A DNA stretch of 64,000 nucleotides from Photobacterium frigidiphilum (GCF_003025615.1 NZ_PYMJ01000001.1:372001-436000); one strand, 5' to 3'. Shown: positions 28,513 to 38,557, numbered from the stretch's first letter. Notes: generated from the sequence alone by a model not told the origin. A program made the numbers and translations.

Positions 28513-29916
28513 TCAGAGTGGGATCTCTATTCCGGCATCGCGCATTTTGGCTAATTTATAGCGCAGTGTTCGCGGGCTGATTCCTAGCTGTTCAGCAACG
28601 TCTTTTCGACGGCCGTCACATGCTTTTATGGTTTCGATAATAATAATAAATTCTTGTTCGCGTAGCTCACTGCCTAGTCCATCACGTGCAGACACAGTTT
28701 GTAACGGTTCAATTTCAGGTATAAGAGGTTTACTACCTGTATTTAATTCTGACTCAACGGCATTTTGTAAACTAACAGCATCGAGCCAATCTAACCCTTC
28801 AAGCAAAATGTGCTCACTTTCAATGCTACGGCTATCACATAAAATCAGTGCGCGTTGAATAACATTATCAAGCTCTCTTACATTACCTGGCCAATCATAT
28901 TGCTGTAGTTTTGCTTCTGCACTCGCGCTAATTACCAGCACTGGTAAACCTTGGTTCATGCAATGGCGTTCTACAAAAAAGCGGGCTAACGGGGTTATGT
29001 CACCTGTACGCTCAGACAATGCAGGCCACACTAATGGGAATACATTTAAACGGTAATACAGATCTTCTCGGAAATGCCCTTGTGCAACGTATTGCTTGAG
29101 ATCACGATTACTGGTCGCAAGTACTCGAACATTCAGCTTAATGCTTTTTCGGCTACCTAAACGTTCAACTTCCCGTTCTTGTAATACGCGTAATAATTTG
29201 GCTTGTAAGCTCATATCCATTTCACTGATTTCATCCAGTAAAATTGTCCCACCTTGTGCTTGTTCAAACTTACCCGGACAAGCTTGAATGGCCCCCGTAA
29301 ATGCCCCTTTTTCATAACCAAATAATGTTGCTTCCAGCATATTATCTGGAATTGCCGCACAATTAATGGCAACAAAAGGCCCATCACTACGGGTAGAGTG
29401 ATCATGAATATAACGTGACATGACTTCTTTACCTGAACCACTAGGCCCAAGCACCATGACATTGGCATCTGTTTTGGCGACTTTTTCGGCTAAAGCGAGT
29501 AATTTTAGACTTTTTTCATCAGCAACAATAGCTTGGCTTGAGACACTGCGAGTAGGAGCATAACGGCTCACCATATTAAGTAACACTTCAGGTGCAAACG
29601 GCTTCGCCATGTAATCAATAGCCCCTTCTTTCATGGCAGAGACGGCATCTTCAATATTCGCGTAAGCTGTCATTAACAAAACCGGTGTTTTAGGCCAATT
29701 TTGTTTAATATTACGCAATAAGCCTAATCCGTCCATGCCTGCCATTTGTACATCTGAAACCACAATATCAACGGGTTCAGATTTTAAGATAAGCAACGCT
29801 TTCTCGGCACTATCAGCTTCTAACCATTGGTAACCCGCTAATGCTAATGTATCAACTAATGCTTCACGAAGACCTTTGTCATCCTCGACAACTAATACGC
29901 GGCTTTGATTCATCAA
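28513..29916 (-). CDS. flrC: FlrC, sigma-54 response regulator for middle flagellar genes
   Basis: Phosphorylated by FlrB; activates sigma-54 promoters of hook, rod and flaA-type genes in Vibrio. It has 467 residues (a start one codon later is possible). The receiver carries D55 (VVSDVQMAG). The AAA+ domain has Walker A GPSGSGKE (157-164) and the sigma-54 contact loop GAFTGA (204-209). The C-terminal Fis-type HTH is RKDVAEQLGISPRTLRYKL. It lies 27 bp after flrB. Confidence 0.96.
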   Translation of the reverse strand: MMNQSRVLVVEDDKGLREALVDTLALAGYQWLEADSAEKALLILKSEPVDIVVSDVQMAGMDGLGLLRNIKQNWPKTPVLLMTAYANIEDAVSAMKEGAIDYMAKPFAPEVLLNMVSRYAPTRSVSSQAIVADEKSLKLLALAEKVAKTDANVMVLGPSGSGKEVMSRYIHDHSTRSDGPFVAINCAAIPDNMLEATLFGYEKGAFTGAIQACPGKFEQAQGGTILLDEISEMDMSLQAKLLRVLQEREVERLGSRKSIKLNVRVLATSNRDLKQYVAQGHFREDLYYRLNVFPLVWPALSERTGDITPLARFFVERHCMNQGLPVLVISASAEAKLQQYDWPGNVRELDNVIQRALILCDSRSIESEHILLEGLDWLDAVSLQNAVESELNTGSKPLIPEIEPLQTVSARDGLGSELREQEFIIIIETIKACDGRRKDVAEQLGISPRTLRYKLAKMRDAGIEIPL

Positions 29917-29943
29917 AATTCCCTTATCGCTTATTTTTATTAT

Positions 29944-31038
29944 TCATTGTGATGCTAGCTTTACGGCTTCAGTACTCGCTTCTGTCGCTAACGGCATTTG
30001 ATCTTGTGCTAAAGGCATTTGTTCTTGCGCTAAAGGCATCGTGATACTAAAGCAAGCGCCCTGCCCTAGTTCTGATATCAATGACAGTTTACCGTCATGC
30101 GCATTCGCGACCATTTGAACAACTGCGAGGCCAAGCCCTGTACCTTGTTGTCGTGTGGTATAAAAGGGTTCTAAAATTTTGGCCTGCATATCTGGCGCAA
30201 TACCGGGACCATTATCGAAAACAGATAAACGTATATTGTCACCTTGTACTTCACAAGTGATTGCAATTTTGCAGCTTGTCTCAACATACTCTGACATTTG
30301 AATCGCATTTGTAATCAAATTACTTAATGCACTAGCCAGTGCATTTTCGTTGCCTAAGATCATCACGCTTTCATCATCACAATCAATGCTAAAATCAACC
30401 TTGTTTGTCAGAACTTGCGCTTCGACCATGCTTTCTAATTCATTGAGTAAACTTTCGATGCTAAAGCGGCTTATGACTTTGTTATCGCCCCCTTTGGCGA
30501 ACAACAGCATATCATTGACTTGTTTTTCCAAATCATGCAATCGATCAACCAACTTGGTTTGAAAACGATCGCGTGTTTGAGGGGGTAAATTCGGGCTAGA
30601 TAAGTTAGCGGCATATAGCATGGCGCTCGATAATGGCGTTCTGACTTGATGTGCTAACGATGCAACCATTTTTCCTAGCGATGATAAACGTTGCATTTCA
30701 CTGATACGTGATTGCAAAAGACGGGTTTCCGTCATATCGGTAATAAAAATCAATTGCCCAGCATCAGAAGCAGAAATAGCTAACTTTACTTTACGCCCAC
30801 TGCGTAATGATACTTCATGACCATCATCATCTTGTGGTGCAAAGGCACGCTGAATAACCGCAAACCATCGCTCACCTTCTAACGGTGCACCAAGTAAACG
30901 GTGTGCTTCAGGATTGGCTTCACAGACACACCCCATAGGATCAAGCAAAATTACACCTGAAGGCATAACTTCCAATACTTGTTTATAACGACTGACTTGT
31001 TGACTCAGCGTTCCCAGCGGGGATTCTATCTCGTCCAT
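29944..31038 (-). CDS. flrB: FlrB, histidine kinase partner of FlrC
   Basis: Cytosolic sensor kinase controlling FlrC. I take the ATG at 31038 (MDEIESPLG), 364 residues. An in-frame TTG at 31062 falls at about the transcription start predicted from the sigma-54 site and can be discounted. A PAS-like domain (about 15-105) is followed by HisKA with H130 (SLAHQVRTPLS) and an HATPase domain with NLITNAIQM, FDNGPGIAP and GTGLGLAVVQM. There are no membrane segments. The C-terminus has three copies of MPLAxxQ from a 21-bp repeat. Confidence 0.95.
   Translation of the reverse strand: MDEIESPLGTLSQQVSRYKQVLEVMPSGVILLDPMGCVCEANPEAHRLLGAPLEGERWFAVIQRAFAPQDDDGHEVSLRSGRKVKLAISASDAGQLIFITDMTETRLLQSRISEMQRLSSLGKMVASLAHQVRTPLSSAMLYAANLSSPNLPPQTRDRFQTKLVDRLHDLEKQVNDMLLFAKGGDNKVISRFSIESLLNELESMVEAQVLTNKVDFSIDCDDESVMILGNENALASALSNLITNAIQMSEYVETSCKIAITCEVQGDNIRLSVFDNGPGIAPDMQAKILEPFYTTRQQGTGLGLAVVQMVANAHDGKLSLISELGQGACFSITMPLAQEQMPLAQDQMPLATEASTEAVKLASQ
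29987..30039 (-). repeat. 21-bp tandem repeat at the 3' end of flrB
   Basis: Two and a half copies of a 21-bp unit (GCTAAAGGCATTTGTTCTTG on the + strand) encode MPLAQEQ, MPLAQDQ and MPLATEA at the FlrB C-terminus, beyond the catalytic domain. Unit length is a multiple of three. Confidence 0.8.
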
Positions 31039-31073
31039 TTTACACCGAATAATAGCGCACAAAAACCATATAA

Positions 31074-31089
31074 AGCATTTTTCGTGCCA
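31074..31089 (-). promoter_or_regulatory. Sigma-54 type promoter of flrBC
   Basis: Leftward TGGCACGAAAAATGCT: perfect -24 half, good -12 half, correct spacing, about 36 bp before the flrB ATG. In Vibrio flrBC are known to be switched on by FlrA with sigma-54, and flrA is the gene just upstream. Confidence 0.85.
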
Positions 31090-31208
31090 AAATATAACAA
31101 ATAATATCAGCCAGTTATGAACTATAAAGCATTAAGTGTAAGGTCAAAAAAATGACAGTGATAAAAATGAACAGTCAAAAAGTACGAAGAGAAAGTCATA
31201 ATAATACA

Positions 31209-31244
31209 CAAACAGCCCTTATTTTTTCAAATAAGAGCTGTTTG
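31209..31244 (-). terminator. Hairpin after flrA, possible terminator
   Basis: CAAACAGC...GCTGTTTG with an inner CTTATTT/AAATAAG stem, 25 bp after the flrA stop. Only a broken T-run follows leftward, so termination may be partial. Confidence 0.55.
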
Positions 31245-31269
31245 TAATATATCAAAAGCGGTGTTGGTA

Positions 31270-32727
31270 TTAACGAATGTCTTCTTTACTCAATCCGTAT
31301 TTCCGCATTTTTTCAACCAAGGTAGTACGACGCATGCCCAGCATATCAGCGGCACGAGAAACCACCCCCGCTTGTGCTTCTAGTGCTTGACGAATCATTT
31401 CCACTTCTAGCTCGGCTAACATCTCTTTTAGATTTAAGCCTTCAGGTGGTAAGTCATTCAAACCCGCCGGATCCTCTTCTTCAACATACGTAGAGGCAAA
31501 CATATCAGCCAATGCAGATTGTTCTTGCTCTTCTGTTGATAAGAAGTTGTCTTCCGGTTGAAAATCGGGAATATGGCTATAGCGATACTTCATCGGTAAA
31601 TGGTTCACATCAACCATTTCACCAGGATAAAGAATAATTAAACGCTCAACCAAATTGGCTAATTCACGAACATTACCCGCCCACTCATGCTCCATCAGCG
31701 ATGTAATCGCACGAGGAGTGAAATGAATAAGTTTCGCGCCTTCAGCTTCCATTCTTGCTAATAATTCTTGAAGCAATAATGGAATGTCTTCAACACGTTC
31801 ACGCAATGCTGGCATTTCGATTGGGAACACATTCAGGCGATAGTAAAGATCTTCGCGGAATGTATTAGCAGCTATCATTTCATCAAGGTTACGATGCGTT
31901 GCCGCAACAATACGCACATTGACTTTGATTGTATTATTCCCACCAACACGCTCAAAACTACGTTCTTGTAAAACGCGTAATAATTTAACTTGCATTGACA
32001 TCGGCATATCGCCGATCTCATCAAGAAATAATGTGCCACCATCAGCTAATTCAAAACGCCCTTTACGGGATGAAATAGCGCCCGTAAATGCGCCCTTCTC
32101 GTGGCCAAAAAGCTCACTTTCTAATAAATCAGGAGGAATTGCACCGCAGTTAACTGGCACAAAAGGCCCTTTACCACGTGAAGAGTGGTAATGAATATTA
32201 CGTGCGACAACCTCTTTACCAGTGCCCGACTCACCAAGAATCAACACACTCGCATCAGTTGATGCTACTTGCTCAATTAATCTTCGAACCTGACTAATGC
32301 TATCACTGCGACCCACCATACTTCGGAATAATGTATTTTTTCTTCCTAACTGTGGAACGTGCAATGTCTGTTTGCCAAGGAATTCCTGACAATGACGAAG
32401 CGCATCAGTTAACTGGTTGTAATTAAGTGGCAGTGATAACTCCCCCACATAATTAGATAAACCCGCTAATTCATGATCATGGTTTGATAGTGCAATCACT
32501 GGAATATGATGATGAATGCGTAAATAGTCGAGAATTTTATTCAGTGACTTACCGGAGCTTATTTTCCCCAACAGACAGGCGCCCCAAGCCTTCTCCCAAA
32601 GAGAGCTATCAACTTCATTTGTTGAAACGGCTTCGTGCTGTTCACCAACAAAATTAAGAATGACACTTAAGTCATGACGATGCTGCAGATCGTCATCAAT
32701 AACGAGGGTCTTTGCTAAACCTTGCAT
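31270..32727 (-). CDS. flrA: FlrA, master sigma-54 activator of flagellar genes
   Basis: Top regulator of the polar flagellar hierarchy. It has 485 residues. The N-terminal FleQ-type domain lacks a clear phospho-acceptor context ([13 protein letters not shown] where a receiver would carry Asp), consistent with a degenerate receiver. In FleQ/FlrA proteins this part is involved in c-di-GMP control. AAA+ Walker A is GESGTGKE (165-172), the sigma-54 loop GAFTGA (212-217), and the Fis-type [19 protein letters not shown] lies at the end. It has its own upstream region of about 340 bp. Confidence 0.96.
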   Translation of the reverse strand: MQGLAKTLVIDDDLQHRHDLSVILNFVGEQHEAVSTNEVDSSLWEKAWGACLLGKISSGKSLNKILDYLRIHHHIPVIALSNHDHELAGLSNYVGELSLPLNYNQLTDALRHCQEFLGKQTLHVPQLGRKNTLFRSMVGRSDSISQVRRLIEQVASTDASVLILGESGTGKEVVARNIHYHSSRGKGPFVPVNCGAIPPDLLESELFGHEKGAFTGAISSRKGRFELADGGTLFLDEIGDMPMSMQVKLLRVLQERSFERVGGNNTIKVNVRIVAATHRNLDEMIAANTFREDLYYRLNVFPIEMPALRERVEDIPLLLQELLARMEAEGAKLIHFTPRAITSLMEHEWAGNVRELANLVERLIILYPGEMVDVNHLPMKYRYSHIPDFQPEDNFLSTEEQEQSALADMFASTYVEEEDPAGLNDLPPEGLNLKEMLAELEVEMIRQALEAQAGVVSRAADMLGMRRTTLVEKMRKYGLSKEDIR

Positions 32728-33068
32728 AAGATTGATATTGCCTGCCTTTAAGGTAATGTTCTATTTTGTGGCGTATTCGAGAGGAACAGCAACCAGAGCT
32801 ATGCTGCTATTGTAATAAATGCACAGCATAAGGCAACCAGAGACAGACAAAAGCTGTGATACCAGTACAAGGTAAAATGAAAATCGAGACAAAAAAGCAG
32901 AAAAAACAATCTAAACAAACATGTTATTAACGTAAAAAATGAATATACCTTATTAGATTATAAAGAATTTATCTGTTTTCCTTTTTCATATAATAACCAA
33001 AATCTTTATTTTTCATGAAAACGATTATCTCTCGCTAAACACCAGAGATAATCGAAACAATTGTTTAA
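32728..33068. other. Upstream region of flrA
   Basis: About 340 bp, AT-rich, no ORF. It should contain the flrA promoter (sigma-70 type in related bacteria), but I see no clear -35/-10 pair and no sigma-54 element. Its right end holds the terminator of the fliS unit (33022-33054). Confidence 0.55.
33022..33054 (-). terminator. Terminator after fliS
   Basis: CGATTATCTCT and AGAGATAATCG form a perfect 11-bp stem with an 11-nt loop, followed leftward by TTTTC. It lies 15 bp after the fliS stop. Confidence 0.7.
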
Positions 33069-33479
33069 CTACATTTCAAACTGAGTAATGTTGTGGAATT
33101 CGGCCGGAATTTGCTCCCAAGCTGATTTAATCTCACGCAACATATCAATGACGTCATCAATTAGCTCAGGTTTGTTTTCTTGGTTTGCTTTATAAGTTTG
33201 CTGAATCATAAATTCGTATAATGCATCAAGATTCGTTGCAATATCACCGCCATCTTCCATTGATAAACTACTGCGTAAACAAATAATGATATCTAGCGCT
33301 TTCCCTAAACGTTCACCTTTAACAGCAATGTTACCTTGCTCCATTGACACTTTTCCCTGAATAAGGCGTTCGATTGCGCCTGCCATTAACATCTGAATCA
33401 CACGGTGTGGTGATGCAGATGTTAGCTGACTATCAACAGAGACTCGTTTGTAAGCCTGTAGCGATCCTCTCATTGCCAT
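33069..33479 (-). CDS. fliS: FliS (FlaJ), flagellin export chaperone
   Basis: Binds flagellin in the cytoplasm and delivers it to FlhA. It has 136 residues, a helical bundle with the family signature at the N-terminus (AYKRVSVDSQLTSASPHRVIQMLMAGAIERL, quoted in part) and a start rich in small polar residues. Last gene of flaG-fliD-flaI-fliS; lies 9 bp after flaI. Confidence 0.95.
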   Translation of the reverse strand: MAMRGSLQAYKRVSVDSQLTSASPHRVIQMLMAGAIERLIQGKVSMEQGNIAVKGERLGKALDIIICLRSSLSMEDGGDIATNLDALYEFMIQQTYKANQENKPELIDDVIDMLREIKSAWEQIPAEFHNITQFEM

Positions 33480-33488
33480 TTTATTACC

Positions 33489-33788
33489 TTACCGAAATTT
33501 ATTATAAACCTGCATCGAGCGCTGCCCGTGCTGTAGTCGTTGTAGTTGACTTGCTGACATATCTCTGTGCTGACGGATCCGCTCAAGCAAACTCGACGTT
33601 CGCTCAACTGCTACCTGCCACTCATCTTTTTTTAGGCGTTCAGGCTCAGCCATCAGCTTTTGTAAAAGAGATTCACGTTGCTGTAATAACTGTTGCAACT
33701 TATCAGAAGCAACGTCACCTTCAACAGCTAAAATTGCCTCCAGTTTATTGTCTAACTGGCTTAAACGTTGCATAAAGACTCTCTTCAA
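33489..33788 (-). CDS. flaI: FlaI, FliT-like small flagellar chaperone
   Basis: Occupies the flaI place of Vibrio (between the filament cap gene and fliS). It has 99 residues, helical, with Gln/Leu-rich QLLQQRESLLQKL and a basic C-terminus. By position it should be a chaperone of the cap protein like FliT, but sequence similarity to FliT cannot be judged by eye. Confidence 0.8.
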   Translation of the reverse strand: MKRVFMQRLSQLDNKLEAILAVEGDVASDKLQQLLQQRESLLQKLMAEPERLKKDEWQVAVERTSSLLERIRQHRDMSASQLQRLQHGQRSMQVYNKFR

Positions 33789-33816
33789 TCACACTTATTA
33801 ATTATGCCAATTAGTA

Positions 33817-35190
33817 TTACATCTGGGGCATCATGCTCATCATAGAGCTAAACTGACCTTGCATTTTTCCCATTGCAGAATCCATAGCCATAAATTGATC
33901 ATGCGTGCGCTGTTGTACACTATCCATTCGACGATCTAACTTTGTTTGATCAGAATTTAAACGCATAACCTGATCATTTAAACTGTTTTCCCGACCTTTG
34001 ATACTGCCAGTGATCCCAGTATGTGAGTGGATCAAATCTTCAACTCTACGAGCAAAACCATTTCGACCACCAAAAAATTCCCCGACATCAGTGAAATTCT
34101 GATCAAGCTGTTTGTCCAGCATGTCATAGTCAACCTCTAGCCGCCCGCCAATAGTCGTGGTGATCCCTAATTCACTCAGGGTTTTAACCGACGCTGGCGC
34201 GCCATCAATAGGGGTCGAAAAAGCTGTCCTTAGTTGGTTAGTCACAGACCGAACAATGCTGTCGCCGACCAACGGACCTTTTTCTTGGGTTTGCGTGTCA
34301 AACTTAGCGAGTTCCTGGCTGACATCAAAAAACTGATTGTAAGCATTTACAAACTGCTCAATAGCCCCGCCTACCTGATTACGATCATAAGTGACATCAA
34401 CAATGGCATGGGGCGTCTCCAGTCCATCAGTTAACTGAACCAAGTTCAGATCGACCCCTTTAATGGCATCTTCAATCACATTCGCACTGCTGGTGACCAC
34501 CGCTAACCCATCTATCAGCACTTTTGCATCTTTCGCTTGTTGCATCTCAGTCATGGAGTTAACGTCTTGATTTTTGTTAAAACCAAACTTTTGCAACGTG
34601 CTGGAGGAAGGCGCATCAACTTTAACCTTGATACTGTTCTGCTCACCCGTTTTATCGGATGCTAATACTAAACGCGCGCCCACATCGTCTTTAATAATTG
34701 AAGCCATCACCCCGGGGTTAGAAGGGTGTCGGTTGATCAGGCGAACAACATCAAGAATTTTGCTTTCATCTTCAGGGATATCAACGGTAAATTGCAAACC
34801 TGCCAACCCAATTGCAAGTTTACCGGAACCTAATTTCTCTTTTTCATCAAAAGAGCTTGAAACAATTTTATGGGATTGGGCGAGTTGCTGAACGTTAACC
34901 GTATATTTACCAGGAATGGCTTCGGGTGAGGCTGTGGCGGTTAAAACATCACTGTCATTAGAGTTCGCCAGTCGCGCTGATAATGTATCATCACGACGAA
35001 ACTCTGACACAAGATTTTTCATGGTGTCTAGCGAACCTTTCAGCCGCCCATACGCACTGAGGCTGACATCAACCTGATCTCGCTGCTGATTAATACGCGC
35101 TTCTTTTGGAACTCGCTCAGATTCAACGATCTTATTAACCATGCCGTTAATATCAAAACCTGATGCGGTGGCCGCTGCGCCTATGTTCAT
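33817..35190 (-). CDS. fliD: FliD (FlaH), filament cap protein
   Basis: Cap at the filament tip that folds incoming flagellin. It has 457 residues with an N-terminal coiled region (SGFDINGMVNKIVESERVPKEARINQQ, quoted in part), YTVNVQQLAQSHKIVSS typical of FliD domain 1, and a C-terminal helical region ending FMAMDSAMGKMQGQFSSMMSMM. It lies 24 bp after flaG. Confidence 0.95.
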   Translation of the reverse strand: MNIGAAATASGFDINGMVNKIVESERVPKEARINQQRDQVDVSLSAYGRLKGSLDTMKNLVSEFRRDDTLSARLANSNDSDVLTATASPEAIPGKYTVNVQQLAQSHKIVSSSFDEKEKLGSGKLAIGLAGLQFTVDIPEDESKILDVVRLINRHPSNPGVMASIIKDDVGARLVLASDKTGEQNSIKVKVDAPSSSTLQKFGFNKNQDVNSMTEMQQAKDAKVLIDGLAVVTSSANVIEDAIKGVDLNLVQLTDGLETPHAIVDVTYDRNQVGGAIEQFVNAYNQFFDVSQELAKFDTQTQEKGPLVGDSIVRSVTNQLRTAFSTPIDGAPASVKTLSELGITTTIGGRLEVDYDMLDKQLDQNFTDVGEFFGGRNGFARRVEDLIHSHTGITGSIKGRENSLNDQVMRLNSDQTKLDRRMDSVQQRTHDQFMAMDSAMGKMQGQFSSMMSMMPQM

Positions 35191-35214
35191 TAACTACCTC
35201 AACTGATACCAGAA

Positions 35215-35655
35215 TTACACTTTCGTCGTGACCAACCCCCCGGAATGCGCTGCTATCTGCCGAGAGAACTCTAACATATCTTCATCAGGGATCTGTCGAA
35301 CCACATCGCCACTACGTTTGTCATAAATAGTAACAACATCACGACCTGATTCTTCATCGATACGAAATGCGAGACCTTTATTCAATGTGCCGACAAATTC
35401 TTCTATTTTTTCAACCATTTTCTCAAGCTGTTCACGTTGCATCTCACTGTGCTTTTCCAGCACGGCAGAATGCTCTACGCGACGAATATCCGTTTTGCCT
35501 TTATCACTGCTGTGATCAATATTCGCTTGATTTATAGGTTTGGAGACTGACGGCAAGCCCTGAGAATCATCTGAAATACTAGCAACATTTGTGCCGCTTA
35601 TTGATAACGGTGAGGGCTGAGATGAGTTTGATACAGGTTTCATATCCATAATCAT
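35215..35655 (-). CDS. flaG: FlaG, filament-associated protein
   Basis: Small protein of unclear mechanism that influences filament length. It has 146 residues (start at 35655 or two codons later, 35649, which has better spacing from AAGG). The N-terminal half is Ser/Gln-rich and disordered. The C-terminal FlaG domain is LNKGLAFRIDEESGRDVVTIYDKRSGDVVRQIPDEDMLEF (quoted in part). A flagellin terminator lies just upstream, leaving only about 35 bp for a promoter. Confidence 0.93.
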   Translation of the reverse strand: MIMDMKPVSNSSQPSPLSISGTNVASISDDSQGLPSVSKPINQANIDHSSDKGKTDIRRVEHSAVLEKHSEMQREQLEKMVEKIEEFVGTLNKGLAFRIDEESGRDVVTIYDKRSGDVVRQIPDEDMLEFSRQIAAHSGGLVTTKV

Positions 35656-35690
35656 TCACCTTCTTCATTTTCTGTAAACTGCATATAGAA

Positions 35691-35722
35691 AAAAGCGGCA
35701 AGGGAATACCCTTGCCGCTTTT
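35691..35722 (-). terminator. Terminator after the sigma-28 flagellin
   Basis: Perfect 14-bp stem (AAAAGCGGCAAGGG / CCCTTGCCGCTTTT) with loop of 4 nt and a T-run leftward, directly after the flagellin stop at 35730. Very strong. Confidence 0.93.
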
Positions 35723-35729
35723 AGTGGAA

Positions 35730-36896
35730 TTAACCTAGTAAGCTTAGTGCAGCTTGTGGTGCTTGTTTTGCTTGCGCAAGAATTGACGTAGAAGCCTGAG
35801 AAAGAATCTGGTTCTTGGTCATATTCGTTGTTTCTTTCGCGAAATCAGTATCACGAATACGGCTGTTAGAGGCAGAAACATTTTCGTTAGCGTTATTTAA
35901 GTTATTAATGGTGTGGTTCAGACGGTTCTGAGAAGCACCTAACTGAGAACGCTCTGAATCCACATACTTCATTGCAGAATCAAGGGTCGCAACGGCTTTT
36001 TGTGCGCCGCCAACAGTGCTGACATCGATGCCTGCCACTTTTTCTGTACTAGCCGTACCAACAGCTAAGTTGACTGCTCCAGCCTCAGGTACACCTGTTG
36101 TAGCATTCTTCAAGCCTGCGGTTACCAGGCTGCCGGCTGTCACTGCCACAGCGCCATCATCAGAGACAAGTTGAAGCTGACCCTTTTCGGTTACCGATGC
36201 ATTAACTTGATCAGTCTGACCATTGATACGAGTAGCAATCTCTTCAATGTCATCACCGCCTTTTAAGGCAACTGTATGCTCTACATCTGCACCATCAACT
36301 TTTATGGTGAATTTAATATCCGTATCAGCTGCCAGTGTTTCTATACTGCTCATACCCGCAGTTACGGTAAAGGCATCAGCACCCATGCCTTCAGAGTCAG
36401 CACGAGTATTATTAATCGTCATCTGTACCGCTTCACCAGAATCGGCACCAACTTGGAACGAACGTGTATTGAAAGTACCATTCAACAGTTTGGTACCACC
36501 AAAAGACGTGGTTTCTGCGATTCGGTTCAATTCATCGCTCATGGCAGTCATTTCGCCCTGAATTGAATCGCGATCTTCTTGTGAGTTTGCGCCGTTCGAT
36601 GCTTGCAGAGACAAGTCACGCATACGCTGCAGAATACTGGTGGTTTCTTGCATCGAACCTTCAGCAGTCTGCGCCATAGAGATACCATCGTTGGCGTTAC
36701 GTACGGCAACGTCTAAGCCACGGCTCTGAGTCATCAAACGGTTCGAGATTTGCAGACCAGCAGCATCATCTTTTGCACTGTTGATCTTGCTACCCGTAGA
36801 CAAGCGCTCCATTGATTTACCTGTAGCTTCGGTTGCCTGGCCAAGGTAACGCTGAGCGGTCATCGCAGAAACGTTAGTATTTACTGTAACTGCCAT
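35730..36896 (-). CDS. Flagellin, sigma-28 dependent type
   Basis: Filament subunit. It has 388 residues, with the D0/D1 N-terminal helix ([18 protein letters not shown]), [14 protein letters not shown] and [14 protein letters not shown], a shorter variable centre (about 170-290), and the D1/D0 C-terminal helix ending [21 protein letters not shown] ribosome binding site. A sigma-28 promoter at 36974-37000 and a terminator on each side make it monocistronic. It resembles accessory flagellins (FlaB/C/D group) of Vibrio; I cannot say which. Confidence 0.96.
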   Translation of the reverse strand: MAVTVNTNVSAMTAQRYLGQATEATGKSMERLSTGSKINSAKDDAAGLQISNRLMTQSRGLDVAVRNANDGISMAQTAEGSMQETTSILQRMRDLSLQASNGANSQEDRDSIQGEMTAMSDELNRIAETTSFGGTKLLNGTFNTRSFQVGADSGEAVQMTINNTRADSEGMGADAFTVTAGMSSIETLAADTDIKFTIKVDGADVEHTVALKGGDDIEEIATRINGQTDQVNASVTEKGQLQLVSDDGAVAVTAGSLVTAGLKNATTGVPEAGAVNLAVGTASTEKVAGIDVSTVGGAQKAVATLDSAMKYVDSERSQLGASQNRLNHTINNLNNANENVSASNSRIRDTDFAKETTNMTKNQILSQASTSILAQAKQAPQAALSLLG

Positions 36897-36973
36897 AATT
36901 GTATCTCCTTAATTATTTTTAATGGCTTAACCAGCCCAGCCGGCAAGACCTCTATAATCTTTATTCAAGAGTT

Positions 36974-37000
36974 GTAACGGCATGGAATAGAAAACCTTTA
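36974..37000 (-). promoter_or_regulatory. Sigma-28 (FliA) promoter of the second flagellin
   Basis: Leftward TAAAGGTT, 11 nt, GCCGTTAC: close to the FliA consensus TAAAGTTT-N11-GCCGATAA. It lies about 78 bp before the flagellin ATG. AGGAGA follows just before the start codon. Confidence 0.85.
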
Positions 37001-37086
37001 AGCTTTTTTTAATTTTTTTTTAAAAAGAGACAAAAGTGTGACTCAGAAAGGTTTAATGATGGATAGTAAGGGGATTATCAGGCAAT

Positions 37087-37121
37087 AAAAAACGGCAAGA
37101 GGTTGCCTCTTACCGTTTTTT
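37087..37121 (-). terminator. Terminator after the FlaA-type flagellin
   Basis: AAAAAACGG-C-AAGAGG pairs with CCTCTT-A-CCGTTTTTT (one mismatch) around a 3-nt loop, followed leftward by more T. It lies 34 bp after the stop at 37155. Confidence 0.9.
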
Positions 37122-37154
37122 AAAATATAACTCTGCAACCTATTGCTCTCGTAT

Positions 37155-38324
37155 TTATTGCAGTAATGTCAGTGCAGCCTGTGGAATCTGTTTAGCTTGA
37201 GCCAAGATTGACGTGCTTGCTTGCTGTAGAATCTGGTTTTTTGTCATTTCAGTCGATTCTTTGGCGAAGTCCGTATCACGGATGCGGCTGTTCGAGGTCG
37301 ATACATTTTCAGCAGTATTGGCCAGATTATTGATGGTATGACCTAAACGGTTCTGTTTTGCACCTAAGTCTGCACGCTGAGAGTCAATATACTTCAAGGC
37401 GGCATCAATAATACCCACGGATTTTTGTGCACCACCAACCGTACCAACATCGATATCCTGTACCGTCGTATCGGTACTAACGGCACCGGAAGCAAGAATA
37501 TCTGTAGCAGCACTCGCTGGGTCATTTTTATCCGCCAACCCCTTAGTCAAGATGGTATCTGCAGTTATTTTAATTTCTTGATCTTGAGCAAAAAGTTGTA
37601 ATTCGCCATTTTCAGTAACAGATGCAGCAACTTTCTCTGTTTGACCATTAATGCGGGTTGCAACTTCCTCTATATCATCACCTTCAGCTAAATCGATAGT
37701 GACAAGGTTTTCCGGCTTAGTAGTATCACCAACATAAAAAGCAATTTTGTTATTAACACCCGTTTTCCAGTCTGCAGTCGCTTGACCTTTACCACCAAGT
37801 ATTTCGCCGCCCATATCTTTATTATCAGCACGAACACTGGTCAGGCCCATGATGATCGCTTCACCGGAGTCGGCACCGATCTGAAATGCCGCTTCACCAA
37901 ACGTACCGTTCAGTAACTTACGACCACCAAATGCTGTTGTTTCGGCAATACGGTTCAGCTCGTCCTGCAACGCAGTGACTTCTCCCTGAATTGCCTCACG
38001 ATCCTCATTTGAGTTGGCACCGTTCGCTGACTGCAATGACAGATCTCGCATACGCTGCAAAATACTGGTTGATTCTTGTAATGCGCCTTCTGCCGTTTGG
38101 GCAATCGAAATACCATCATTGGCATTACGTATGGCGACGTTCAAACCACGAGTCTGAGCAACCAAACGATTTGAAATTTGTAGGCCAGCTGCATCATCTT
38201 TTGCGCTGTTGATCTTACTACCTGTCGATAGACGTTCCATTGATTGACTAAGATCGTTAGATGCTTTGTTCAGGTAACGCTGCGCAGTCATGGCAGACAC
38301 GTTGGTGTTTACAGTTACAGCCAT
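37155..38324 (-). CDS. flaA: Flagellin FlaA-type, sigma-54 dependent
   Basis: Filament subunit of 389 residues with conserved D0/D1 ends and a variable centre (about 175-295). The stretch [26 protein letters not shown]...MGG and the end [19 protein letters not shown] resemble Vibrio cholerae FlaA as I remember it. That is the only flagellin there made from a sigma-54 promoter and essential for the filament. A sigma-54 site at 38454-38469 agrees. GGAG ribosome binding site; terminator after the gene. The symbol is by analogy. Confidence 0.93.
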   Translation of the reverse strand: MAVTVNTNVSAMTAQRYLNKASNDLSQSMERLSTGSKINSAKDDAAGLQISNRLVAQTRGLNVAIRNANDGISIAQTAEGALQESTSILQRMRDLSLQSANGANSNEDREAIQGEVTALQDELNRIAETTAFGGRKLLNGTFGEAAFQIGADSGEAIIMGLTSVRADNKDMGGEILGGKGQATADWKTGVNNKIAFYVGDTTKPENLVTIDLAEGDDIEEVATRINGQTEKVAASVTENGELQLFAQDQEIKITADTILTKGLADKNDPASAATDILASGAVSTDTTVQDIDVGTVGGAQKSVGIIDAALKYIDSQRADLGAKQNRLGHTINNLANTAENVSTSNSRIRDTDFAKESTEMTKNQILQQASTSILAQAKQIPQAALTLLQ

Positions 38325-38453
38325 TTTGCTCTCCTTTGACTTTTCATTCTTAGGTGAAACAGACTACCCGCAACGTCAATCTTTCAGACAGTGAAGTGGG
38401 ACCAGCCATATTAAGTTATTTAATGGGTAATTTTTTGCCACTAGTCCACTTAA

Positions 38454-38469
38454 AGCAAACTGTATGCCA
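38454..38469 (-). promoter_or_regulatory. Sigma-54 type promoter of the FlaA-type flagellin
   Basis: Leftward TGGCATACAGTTTGCT, full GG-N10-GC with both half-sites nearly consensus. It lies about 130 bp before the ATG, leaving a leader of about 118 nt, long enough for activator sites downstream of the start as in V. cholerae flaA. Confidence 0.87.
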
Positions 38470-38557
38470 ACAATTAGTATTACGGTGTTAAACGTACGTA
38501 ATTCAAATATATTTAGTTAAATCTAACGTCATTAAGATGGGTTTATACCCCTTCCCT

